Positions 51,101-61,615 of a DNA stretch of 64,000 nucleotides are shown here, in pieces (positions within the stretch are counted from its first letter, which is position 1; each line of letters starts with the position of its first letter). The position numbers and the translations under genes are program-made. The DNA comes from Pomacea canaliculata (lineage: Eukaryota > Mollusca > Gastropoda > Architaenioglossa > Ampullariidae): positions 11,519,807-11,583,806 of the forward strand of contig NC_037601.1 of NCBI RefSeq assembly GCF_003073045.1, in the 5' to 3' direction. Under the pieces are notes generated by a model. The model saw only the letters and a program-made list of their open reading frames with translations. It searched no databases and was not told where the DNA came from.

Positions 51101-54100
51101 CATGGTTAACTAACTTCTTGACATGCAGTTTTTAGTCAGTGCAGCTCAACCAAATGAATCTGGCTTTATGAAGTTTTCAATAAAACAACCACTGACCTCT
51201 TTCATTAGCATATCTGTCAATAATACTGCCCTTTTCACCCAGGTCTGACTTAAGTGTGGCTTCAAGCTGGGCAATCTGTACCTTGAGTTTATTCTCACGT
51301 TGTCGCCATTCACGTTCTCGTTCAAGGTCAAAAGCACTGCAAGATTTTGAGTTTAAAGTAAAGAACTTTCCATCTTGTAATAAAACCAGAGATGGTAATA
51401 CCAATTAGAAAAAAAAGATCAATAGAATGAGACAACAAGGAAGATATCAAAGCAGATAAAAATCAAAGCAAACGAGATGCAGCACGGCACCTGCTGACAA
51501 ATTTCTCATTGGCTTCTTTGAGCGTGTCAATTTCCCTCTGTAGGTCCACCACCTGCTCCTGGAGCTCCAAAGTTCGCTTCTGGCCTGTGGCAGCATTCCT
51601 CAGTTCATTTTGCAGCGTGAGGACACGGTTCTGCTCTTCTTTCACTTGCATGCTAAGTCGCTCCATCTCCATTAAGATGTGGTCATGATTTTGCCGCAGT
51701 GCTCGAGTGTCCTAATTCAAAGAATTAGCCATTCATGTCACAAACAGTAACTACTAAATGACAAATAATTTGACTGGTAAACATTGTCACATCAGCTTTT
51801 AGGATATTTTCTTTTTCCTTTGTTTTTTTTCTCAGGAAAGGATTGTTTCTTTCTATTAGACATTTCAATACTAACACACTTGATGAATCAGTACTACACA
51901 AAGACGCGGGGTGTAAGCCAGGTATAATTATAAATGCTGTAATGATTAAACAGTTAAATGGTATTGATTTGAACTTAGGGCTGATTGTGAGGTGACAGAA
52001 AGTATGCTATATTACCTCCTCCATAGCTGTGTATTTATTCTGAAGGCCGATCAGCCGTGTTGATTTCTCTTTCACTTCTCGCTGTAGTTTGATCATGTCA
52101 ATGTTCTCCTGAACACTTTGCCTGCAATTCCGAGAGCATATTACAATGCTGAACTTAATGCTTGGGTACACAGAGAAAGATTATTTCCTGTGCAAATGAT
52201 CTTTCAAAGTACCTCTGTGAATAAGTAAAGAAAATAATTCTCTAATTTTTACTTGCAAAGAAAAGAAAAAAGAACACATTTCTTTAAACTTCTGTTTTAA
52301 ACTCTTTGAAAATACCACACATACACATACTCCAAAAATTTTGTACAGTTATCACAGAAAACAGCATGTGCTGAAACATGAGTTCCTGTTTACAAGGGAA
52401 AGTAGCCACAAATCACTATTACAAGTTTTTGCATGTAACGATGAAATTTTTTTAGGCACATGCTGAATGAGCCAATTCTAACTCTACAGATCCCTGAACA
52501 CTTACCTTTGCTCAGATGTGATCTGTTGTTTGATTTTGATGATGTCCTCCTCAAACTCTGCCTCTCGTAAGCGGTTCTGTTGCAAATCAAAAGGTAGCGA
52601 GCAAACAACACATGCAGAATTGAGCCAAAAAAAAGGACTTATCTAAAAAAGCAATGTCATTAGTTTGTCACACAAAAAAAAGTTATTGTTAATTCTTTTT
52701 CTTTGAAACTTTATGACAGTGACCTAGAATGTGTCTGGCACGTGGGGCGCTCTACTGGTCAGGTGAGCAACATCCCTCAAATAGCTATAAAGGTAAAAGC
52801 AATACACCAAATTCTTTTTTTTAACCAACACTGAACCCAACCAAACAGCAGTGAGTTGGGAGGATCTCATGTCATTTGTCTTGATAAGTCTTGAAGAAAG
52901 AGAATTTGCAATAAATATTTCCTTTCTTCTTTGACCTTTGACTTGATGACAAGACCCTAGAAGAAAAGACACTGGGAGGAGAGAAGTACACAATAAACAG
53001 CGGTATCAAGTCAAAGCATGTTGCATCACAGAGATTAAAGACTAAGCCCAACAGTGCAGGAGGAGCAGTTCAGCAGAAAGATATCTCAAACAGAACCTAC
53101 TCAAGATACGTTTGGAAGGTCAGCTGATTGTGGACGTCTGATAATTCACATCAGGATGGACGGTGAGACTAGTTGCAGTCATCTATTATCATCATAAAAC
53201 ACTCCGATCCTTTGGATCAGGGAGATTGGAGATTAAAAGGAGATCAAATTAGATCAAGGAAAGGGTGGAAAGAGATTAATACCCGAAGTACCCATTCTCT
53301 CTTCCTCTCTCTTGAGTGATTTGCTAAAGCATTTACTCTCTCACCTCTCTCTCTTTTTTCACATGCTGTGCCTTAATTGTTCTGGCCAAGAAACGACTGG
53401 TTCTTGAATATTTGTGATATGTAACAGTACTTGTTATATGACAGACCAACAGCACTTTCACATAAAATGCAAAAAAAAGTCCAGATTCTTACTTGCTCTT
53501 TTAGGTTCTCAATCTCTAGTTCATACATGCTTAGTTTCTCATGAAGCTGGTCGATGGTGTTAAGTCTGAAAAAAAAACCCCACTCCCCTCCTCAAAAATA
53601 TTAAACAACAAAATGCGTAATTACAAACTTAAAATAATTAATCTAAAAAACTGCAGCCATTTACTTAGATGACGCTGCCATATTTAGTATCTGTTTAAAG
53701 GGAAAAGCAAATCAAATGGTAAGTTTGGACTTAATTGATAGATGCTAACATTCTGAAACACGTCTGATTAAAAATTCAGGTTGCAAAACAATCATTTATT
53801 TACAATCATGTTTAAAACAGTTTTAAGCTGACTCGAAAAAGCTGCAATGTTTGTGGGCTCTCTTGTGAAAAAAACAATTCATAAATGCAAAATTTGTAAA
53901 GCACATACTCACACTTCTAAGGAATATGCTATCAGTGTTTAAATAAAACAGACTCATGATGCAGGCATTGAATAAAAACAGTGTCGTGCAATGCTGGAGT
54001 AGTGTAAGCAGGTTTTTGGCAGACCCATTTGACAAGAAAAGTGTTGAGTTATGCACTGATACTGTAAGGTTTTCTGACTTGCAAGCACAACCTTTGTTTA

Positions 54101-56172
54101 TAACTTGTGATCTACAAGAAGCTTAGAAAGCTTGCACTCTGTGAAAAAGCATAGCTGATGAAAAATGCACCTATTTCAGAAAACATCTTGTGAGAAACCT
54201 TCCACGACCATCACACTTCCATTTCCACTGGAGGAAGGCTGATATGCAAGCTGTGCTTTGCAGATGGCATTGATATTATAGCTGGCACCAACAGAGAAAT
54301 GTAAGACCTTACCAGCAGACTGGTAGTTTGAATGCAAATGGAATGGAGACCAGTACTGACAAGAGTCATGGTCATTGGTGACAACAAAGTACTTATTGAC
54401 AAAAATGGACTATGCCCAAAGAAGTTAACAGCTTTAAGTACTTGGGAGCCACACTCAGTTTGTGGTGTTGGGGTGCGTTAACTGAATATTTGTATGTGTA
54501 TCTTTATTTATTGTTTCCACTTTAAATGATAGTTTAGTTTATTCCTTATTACTCCTCGAGGAGCATAGGGCTGCAACAACACCTCACCAGTGGACCCAGT
54601 GTAGGGCCCATGTGGTTCCAATGTCCTTTGCCTTGCTCTCTACTGTTCTTTTCCAGACTTTAAATGATAAAAAAGGGAAAAAAACTTGGCTTCAATCTGT
54701 TGTCATACTTACAGCTGTCGCTTCTCCATGTGAGCTTCCTCCATTACAACATGATCAGCACGGCTTGCTTGCAGAGTTGCGAACCTGAACGAATAACACT
54801 CACAACAGTCGCAACAATCTGTACTGATATATGAACAGTCACAACAGTCTGTACTGACAGATGAATAAAGTCACAACAATCTGTACTGATACGTGAACAA
54901 AGTCAATCTATTCTGATGCCAGAACGTTCATCATGGTTTGTTTTTGACAATACATATGGGCCCAGAAACTTGCTCAATCAAAGTTGTTGAGATTTTGATG
55001 TATATATGTTAAAATGGTTCTTGAAGATTATGTGTGCTGTTGTGTTGTGTACCTAGACTCCTGATCTTGCTTCCAGTTCATGCTGCAACTTGAAGCTCGA
55101 TTCTCGCTTCAAGTGAAATATATATTAACATCTATCATATTAAAAGGTGTAAGATGTTTAAGCAGTTTTTTGTTTCTATTTTATTAGACTTACACTAGTT
55201 ACAGAGTGAAAAATGCAGTACCTAAAAAAAGTATAGGAAATATGGAAATAAATATCTTTTGAGGATTTATGTAGATAAAGCTGGTTAATTATGATGGAAC
55301 ACAGCAGGCAGTAGAAGAAGCTGACCGTTTTGGTGCATCCTGAGATGGACCAATCACCCTGAGATTTTTAGTGATCCTAGGATCGATTTGTACAGTCGGA
55401 GGTTTGGGGATGCCTGTGCTGATGCGAGACTGGACATAGTTGTATGGCATAGTTCTCTTGGCTGCAGCCAGCGTTAGAGCTTGTTGCTTTGTCAGTGCCA
55501 GCTGCAAATGAATGAATAAAGAATGAGCAAACAAATGAACTAAACAAGCACATGCTATAAATGCCCAAACTTACATGATGGTCGTAGGAGAATTTGTTAG
55601 ACTGATCAGAATATTGTGTGTGTTGCGTGTGCTGGGAGGGTCGGTGTGTGTGGGTAGGAGAGTAGAAGCTACACATATTTTTAAAAAAAATCTTTTTCCC
55701 AAGTAGGAAACTTTCACAGACAGGTGACATGGTGTGCAAGTAAAGTGAATGAGACAGAACGATGCAGACAGGGTGAGCTGCAAGTGTTGAACAAGTAACA
55801 TAGAATAATCATCCTTTTACAAAGAGCTCAGAATATTCTAGAAAGGGATAGTAGGACCCTATCAAGACATGGCTCATGCTAAGAAGAAATAAGATGCAGT
55901 AAGATGTGGCAATGAGTAATTGCTTATAACTCAGACCAATCGGGTAGGTCTTTATTGTACATATGCATGTCACAAAAGGCATAGCTATTCATGTCCACGC
56001 CTTTAATGTACACACCTGTTAAATATCCACAACCTCACTGTAGGTATACACTTCACAGAAGACACATCTCTTAACCCTTTCTGCATGCTGTGACCTTAGC
56101 ATGCTTTATGTCTTATTATCCCTTACTCTCACCTCACAGGACCATGAAAAAACTTTAGTTTTTCAGATAGCT

Positions 56173-56221
<49 letters not shown>

Positions 56222-58266
56222 AAGCATTTCTACAGCGCATTTAACTATTGGCAGCAAGCTGAATATTACTTGACATAAACAGTAAAATTAAAAAATATCT
56301 CTGACATATATATACACACACACAGCACAAACATATAGGTAAAAATGTGCCTATGCAAAAAATAGAATCACATGCCACCAGCTACTTGAAAGGTTGCCAC
56401 AAAGGCGAGATTTGAAAGTATCAAAGGAGGTGGTGCATGTGACATGATGGTGGCAAAGCATTCCAGACACTGTGGCTAGAAAAATAGCAGTGACCTAACT
56501 TATTCCATCTGATACATGACACATGCAGGAGGCTGGTATGAGCAGACTGAAGAGATTGACTAGGCTGAGAAGGTGTTAAATCACTCATATGTCCTGAAGA
56601 TTAAAACATTATATGACTCGCCTATAGATTATTTTCAATAAAATTCAAGGATAAAGCATTTAAAAGGTTTAATAATTCTATCATGAAAAAAGTGTTGCAT
56701 TATTCTTAAATTATCTTTCAGTTCAGCTGATGCTTTTTCCCTAGGTAGCTGTTACCCACCTTTTCCTTTAGATGGCTGTTTATTTTCTCCAGGTTTTGCA
56801 CTTTTCCTTTCAACTCCATTAACTGCTCTTCAGCAGCTACTTCGCGTCCAGCCTTTCCTATGAACAGACAGCTTTGTGAAATTTGCTCTCTCTGCATCTT
56901 TCATATATCTGTAGATATATATATTTCTAAGGCACTAAAACTTAAAGGCCAAACTTCTACCCTATGATGGGAAAGAATGGTTGGACTTGGACGGTGAAGT
57001 GACCTGACAAGGATCACACAGTGCTAGCTACCCTGTTTCCATCTGACTGAACAAGGATCCTTACCTATTTACCACAAGTCAAACCATTCCTTCCTGCCAA
57101 AGGGTAGAAATTTGACCTTTAATTCTTTTTTTAATTGTGGAAGAGAGACAGTGAGGCAGAGGCTGTAAATGCAACATGGACTTACCTATCTCAAGGTCAT
57201 GTTTCTTTTTGTCGTTGACCAGCCGCAGAAGTTTGGTAGCCATTCTGGGATAGAAAAGGTTATTGTTTTCAACCTTTAACATAGATTAAAATTTAATAAA
57301 ATAAAAATAAATTTAATAACAGCTAACATTTTAACATAGGTTTAATTAAGTGAGACATTTTAACTGTGAAATGTCCCCTGTGATAGGCAAATAGTCTTAT
57401 TTGAGATTACAATAAAATGATGGCCAAATAGTTGTCCGTTCAACTTCTATATGGATAAAGCTGACCATTTTATATCCCAGATTTGCCAGAAGCAGAATCA
57501 CACTGTGATTTACAATCTATGATCCTTAAAAACGGTCTTTTAAAAGCAGAGCCTTTGAGACTTAAGATTATTAAAAAAATTAAAACCATACTTTCAGCAT
57601 CACCTGGCCAAACAGGAAATAAACATTTCTATTTCATATCAGCTGTTTTGTTAAATGCATTCTTAGATTGGATAGCATTATTTCACCTTTTGATCTTATC
57701 TTCCTGCTTTCTCGCATGTTTTTTAAGCAGAAGGTTTTCTTCAGAGAGTCGAAGATATTTATCTTCAAGCTCATCTCGGTCCAGTTTGGAAACCATTCGT
57801 CTCTGCTGGGCAGCCTTCTGGTCCAGTGCAGCTAACAGAGAAAACAGAACACAGTTTATTCTAAAGTTTAAAGAGTAACTCTTCTTGTAAATTTGTACAA
57901 AAAGTCTGATTATTTCTGAGATGTTTATAAATGGGGAAAAAGATCTATCAGCTTGCAAAATAGAAGTAGGATGAGAGCAAGAATTTAAATGCTGATTTTC
58001 TTTAGTTTTATCTTTAAAAAATATATATATACATATAGTTTTTCTGCTTTTGTATTGGAAAAGTAGCATTGCAAAAAGAAAAGGAAGCATTTAGTTAATA
58101 CAGCCACTCAAAAAATGTGTGTGTGAGAGAGAGAGAGAATTAAAGAAAAAAAAGAGAGAAGGAGAAAACAAAACAAAGCATAAAAAATTAAAAATGACTA
58201 ATATCTACCTGAATTTCTGTAGGCATTGTTGCTTGTGTCCTTTTCAGGAATGTTGTCATCAGCCAT
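33112..58266 (-). CDS. RPGRIP1L: RPGRIP1L (fantom/NPHP8), ciliary transition-zone scaffold, 35 exons
   Basis: Exons: 58209-58266, 57687-57831, 57186-57244, 56760-56857, 55326-55501, 54713-54784, 53493-53565, 52506-52576, 52016-52121, 51491-51711, 51197-51336, 50564-50670, 49537-49654, 49227-49345, 48630-48731, 48241-48312, 47924-48001, 47511-47626, 46893-46962, 46513-46642, 46318-46412, 45379-45538, 44678-44832, 44251-44472, 43579-43776, 43050-43182, 41982-42053, 40639-40755, 36826-36854, 36613-36658, 35645-35844, 35103-35292, 34152-34236, 33496-33629, 33112-33224. All phases chain: 4080 bp, 1359 aa (human 1315). Residues ~25-580 are coiled coil ([39 protein letters not shown]). A first C2 domain (~600-745, [30 protein letters not shown]) and a second (~770-921, [26 protein letters not shown]) follow. 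Then come a disordered acidic linker and a C-terminal C2-like RPGR-binding domain ([20 protein letters not shown]). It anchors NPHP4/MKS proteins at the transition zone. The exon 5-6 junction (weak GTCAGC donor) is least certain. Confidence 0.95.
33785..33875 (+). mobile_element. LINE 3' tail fragment (RPGRIP1L intron 34-33)
   Basis: A short piece related to the 3' untranslated region of the LINE at 10663-11480, read on the opposite strand: TTGTCCTGTCCCTTGTATGC, then CTTGTTCTTAAGCATTTATT and ATT repeats. Confidence 0.55.
38423..38652 (-). other. possible alternative terminal exon with membrane segment, in RPGRIP1L intron 28
   Basis: Behind an acceptor (CTTTCTAG, 38653-38654) lies a 76-codon frame entered in phase 1, the phase in which RPGRIP1L exon 28 ends. 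It reads [18 protein letters not shown] and continues as about 30 hydrophobic residues before polar sequence and a stop. It would give an RPGRIP1L isoform with a membrane tail, or may be a chance AT-rich frame. Confidence 0.2.
38832..38891 (-). other. probable 60-bp cassette exon of RPGRIP1L
   Basis: The acceptor is CAATTTTAG, the donor GTATGA. It has symmetric phase 1 (2+57+1 nt), exactly fitting between exon 28 and exon 29, both in phase 1. It reads [20 protein letters not shown], a plausible addition to the disordered linker, with no stop. Not counted in the 35-exon model. Confidence 0.45.
39827..40001. mobile_element. MITE with 13-bp inverted repeats (175 bp, RPGRIP1L intron 28)
   Basis: Both ends are CAGGGCTTCTGCT in inverted orientation. 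TATAGG flanks each side (39821-39826, 40002-40007), perhaps part of an 8-bp duplication. CAGGG ends suggest a hAT-type origin. The interior contains further foldback sequence (GGACCCCTT against AAGGGGTCC) and no coding frame. Confidence 0.65.
48910..49175 (+). mobile_element. LINE 3' fragment (RPGRIP1L intron between exons 14 and 15)
   Basis: Pyrimidine-rich sequence ending AGTGCTGAGAGCATGCTCCT, then GAGCTATATAAATCACACC and TTATTATTATT. The end resembles the LINE tails elsewhere in the window, in the opposite orientation. Confidence 0.5.
53880..53945 (-). mobile_element. LINE 3' tail fragment (RPGRIP1L intron 6)
   Basis: About 65 bp matching the LINE tail at 10675-10740 and 22045-22110 (AAATGCAAAATTTGTAAAGC followed by ACATACTCACACTTCTAAGG on the plus strand). 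Confidence 0.6.
54205..54475 (+). pseudogene. decayed LINE reverse transcriptase fragment (RPGRIP1L intron 6)
   Basis: The plus-strand frame reads [20 protein letters not shown], then after a stop DLTSRLVV, with a frame change into sequence resembling [16 protein letters not shown] and [10 protein letters not shown]. This is the palm region of a LINE reverse transcriptase in which the catalytic FADD box has become FADG. A different LINE family from the CR1/L2-like copies here. Confidence 0.6.
55053..55106 (-). other. possible 54-bp cassette exon of RPGRIP1L
   Basis: Between exons 5 and 6. Acceptor CACTTGAAG (weak pyrimidine tract), donor GTACAC, symmetric phase 2, open and in frame with both neighbours (reads [18 protein letters not shown]). 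Not counted in the 35-exon model because there is no independent support. Confidence 0.25.
56165..56580 (-). mobile_element. LINE 3' fragment with (ACA)n tail (RPGRIP1L intron 4)
   Basis: Minus-strand frames show [14 protein letters not shown] and [11 protein letters not shown], a decayed version of the LINE C-terminal WNSLP...FK motif. A 3' end AAATGCGCTGTAGAAATGCTT and a (TGT)n repeat of about 16 units (56173-56221) follow. Confidence 0.6.
56942..57122. mobile_element. TTAA-flanked MITE, copy 2 (RPGRIP1L intron 3)
   Basis: TTAA at 56942-56945 and 57119-57122. The ~45-bp arms are imperfect inverted repeats (AGGCCAAACTTCTACCCT against AGGTCAAATTTCTACCCT, then GGAA(A)GAATGGTT(T)GACTT). Better preserved than the copy at 31735-31928. 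Confidence 0.65.
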
Positions 58267-60495
58267 GACTGATTTTGAACCTATTCTTTCCCTGTGATAT
58301 TAATATCTACTTTGATTGTCCATCCGAGGCGGGCAAAATTCCTTCTATTCCATTTTATTTTGAGGCTTTGACCTACCAATACATAAAAGACCATTGATTC
58401 TCTTAAGGTCAAATCTATAGGAGTCATTTCTAAATAGTTGGAAATAATTTTTACAAAAAGTCACTTTTCTTACATTTGATTATGGATGGAATACAGATTT
58501 GATCCTGGCACACTGTGCATATGTTATTTGTACTTCAAGCATATGGGAGTGCCAGTTTCATCTGAAGAAATGGGTAAAACGGTTTGCATTTCATTGTCAT
58601 TAAATGATCCTGAAAACCGACTGTCTTAAAATACCTGATAATAATTAAGAATACAGGTTTAACTCTCACATTATGCATGCATTATTTGTGCTGCAAACAT
58701 ATGGGAATCACAGCTTCATTCTAAAGAAATGGAAAGAACGATAATAATTTCATTTTCATTAACTGATCCTTAAAATCGATCGACTACTAAGGGATGATTT
58801 AATCTAGAAATCATTGCAAACACTGAACAGCAACAAGTGAGCGTGTTTAAACTTGTCACGATCAAAAGGAAACGATGGAAATTATTTTTATACCTGTTCA
58901 AGAATTAAACTAACATATAATAGTCTAAATGTATCATACAAAGTCCACTTTAAAATGTCTCGGAAAAACTATCGCTAATCATAGCAGTATAATCTGCTGT
59001 CACAGACGCTAAAAACGCTGCCATTGAAACTAAGGAACAACATCCGCCCGGCCTTTGTTTTTCGGTCAGATTACTTTCGGTTCCATTTAATATTAAAGGT
59101 AAAGGAAATGCTCAAAATTTCAATTTGAATAAATAAGCTCGTTCAAAAAGTGTAACAAAGTATTGTTAAGCAATATTCAGTACAGATTCATTTAATCCAA
59201 AGATTTCGTTGTCGTTTCGAACTTACACATGCGCACTAACAGCGGAAGAGGATAAGGGAGGTAAGTACCGCGAGTTAAGAAAAATAAACGTGTAGACTTA
59301 CATCCCTTACCTTTCAAAGTAGTTATTTCCCTTTAGTCGCTTGCGGCAGATTAACTGACATCTATTTTGTATTTTATGTAAGTTATATCTTTCATTATCC
59401 AGATGTGTTAAAACACAATATTAGTATAGTGTGTACAGAATTTTAAAGCTTCTGCACGCTACTTTGCGGTGTAGCTGCGTTGGAACGGTTATCTTCTCGA
59501 TTTTAGAAGCCAATGAAGTCCCGACAGCGAAACAAAGCCGATCTCAGAATATAAATACCCAAAGCTGGCCTAGCTCCTTAACAATGTCTTTCTGCTTTAT
59601 ATAGAAAACTGCTTGAACTGTTTAGTAAAACCATATTAATCCAATGTACATGTTGGTTTAGACCTGCGCCGAAAGGTCAGAACATTCCATTTCTGGAAGT
59701 AAATCATATTTTATAAGAGGCGGATAAGAAGAGAAACCAAGCAAGGTGTGAAAGTTTGAAATTTGTTACAGCAGAGCTTTTTCATAGGAATTAATAGTAA
59801 AATAAAGCCAGACTTTAGGTATCTTAGATGGAAATGCAATCAATTTCTCTTCAAACACACAATAGCATATACTTATACACACCCGCGCCATTATGCACAT
59901 TTATAACACGCACTTGTAGACCGGCTCAATGTTTGCCTCTTGGTTTTGATTCTGTTTATCCATTTGCATACTTGATATGTTCTGCATTATACATGCAAAT
60001 ACAAAGTTCCACTGCACTTGGTGATTCCATCGGTGTCGCCGCTTGCCTTGTAGGCCGTTGCGATTTCTAAAGACATTTTAGCCTGCATTATGGCGTTGAC
60101 ACCCGGAAAAAGAGCCTTTAGATCGTTGGACAGCAGTCGATTTGAAAGCGCAGGACTGACATTCACGTCAGCTCTCGCAATGGTGAGCGCGAATCAGTCG
60201 CAGAAATCTTTTTTGGTCGAAATAAAAGCAGGCGGGTTACAAGTCGGTGTCGCTACTTCAAAGCTGCAGACTTGGGTAGGGTGGTGAGGGCGAGGACTGG
60301 TGGCCACCCCTCCCCTCCCAGCCGTCAATGTCCACATCCTACCCGACCCTACGTTCTCGATGGGTTGCGCCATGCAGGGCTAAATAAATATTAACGGTAA
60401 TCAACTCCTTTCTTCGCCTTGCTAATCGTGAGAAATCTTAGCTCGTGTTCCACTCATACCCCTTACTGCGCTGAACTTAAAACTGTGCGAACTTA
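58267..60495. other. upstream region of RPGRIP1L, no gene supported
   Basis: The 5' untranslated region and promoter of RPGRIP1L must lie here. GC content rises around 59040-59300, and an inverted motif pair (AAGGGAGGTAAG at 59255, CTTACATCCCTT at 59296) marks it. No partner gene is recognisable on the plus strand. Short frames at 59828 and 60090 have no family resemblance. Confidence 0.4.
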
Positions 60496-60592
60496 ATGGC
60501 AAGGCATAAAGAACATTCTCTTTCGTCAGATAAGTATTTTCGTGGTTTTATCGTCGCTGTCTTGGTCACAACTGCATATGCTAAAACTTCAG
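60496..60592 (+). other. possible first coding exon with signal peptide
   Basis: From the ATG at 60496 the frame reads MARHKEHSLSSDKYFRGFIV and continues AVLVTTAYAKTS, a basic head, hydrophobic core and AYA-type signal-peptidase site. It is followed by G|GTCAGA, a splice-donor match. The unspliced frame stops a few codons later. Any further exons would be beyond 64000. No family is recognised, and a short frame like this can arise by chance. Confidence 0.25.
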
Positions 60593-61374
60593 GTCAGAGT
60601 TGCTGATAAAACATAATTTTTCTAAAAAGTTTTCTCTCCCTATTTGACTCTGTGTGTATGTGTGAAAATATATTTATGCTTATAGTAGGCTGAATTGAGA
60701 GTGCAGTATTGCAGAAACCCATTCAATGTTTGATTAAAGATGCTCGCAACATTTTATGTCTTTGGGGTAAAACTAGTTTAAGATCTCAAATGAAATATGA
60801 GCGTGTAAAATATGAATTCAAAATATATAAGGTATAAAATTACTGAATCTTACTTTTATTTTTAACATGCCACACAAACACCACTCATCTAAGTGAGTGA
60901 GTAAAATAACATCAGTGCGATTCCTTGATAAATCGCTCCCTATGTCTGTAACACTTGATTTATGGTCGTTTCCTGATAACACTGTGGACTGTCAGACTTA
61001 AAACAGGAAAGTACTACTGTAGGTAGAGCACATATATATATAAAAAAAAAAACTCACCCAAAACATTAGCGTAAGAGAAAGGGAGCGCAACCAGTGCAGT
61101 CCTGGCAATGAAACAACACAATAGGTTGTCAAGGGTAACCAGTGCAGCAAAGAATAAATCTAAGGAGCACTAACGACCTTTCTTCTACAGGGACTGGGAA
61201 AATTATTGTAATCAGAACAATTACCAGACACAAACATCTCCCGTCACAGGTTGTCTCGGAGTGCACGTGGAAAGGGAGTTAACGCGGACATGGAATTAAA
61301 TTGGAAGCGGCTGTGGGTGTTCATTGCTCCACATCCCTCCAGCTTCCCCCGTCCGACAAATAGTACGCTGATGA

Positions 61375-61615
61375 GGACTGAGAGAGACAGAGAGACATGT
61401 GATGAGAAAGAGATTGTACACTGAGGATTTCTGAGAGAGACAGAGATATCTGTGATGAGAGGGAGAGACAAAGAGATATGTGATGAGAAAGAGATCGTAC
61501 CCTGATGAGGTCTGAGAGGGACAGAGAGATATGTGATGAGAAAATCGTACCCTGATGATTTCTGAGAGAGACAGAGATATGTGTGATGAGAGAGAGAGAG
61601 TGAGAACACTGAGGA
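61375..61615. repeat. GA-rich minisatellite, about 4 units of 50-80 bp
   Basis: Irregular tandem units built around CTGAGAGAGACAGAGA, then ATGTGATGAGAAAGAGAT and CGTACCCTGATGA. All three minus-strand frames are open and Ser/Leu-rich purely because of this composition. Confidence 0.85.

Noticed and set aside
58267-59400. RFX X-box expected upstream of a ciliary gene such as RPGRIP1L
   Set aside because: I looked for GTNRCC-N0-3-RGYAAC on both strands by eye and found only isolated half sites. A position-weight scan would be needed before claiming one.
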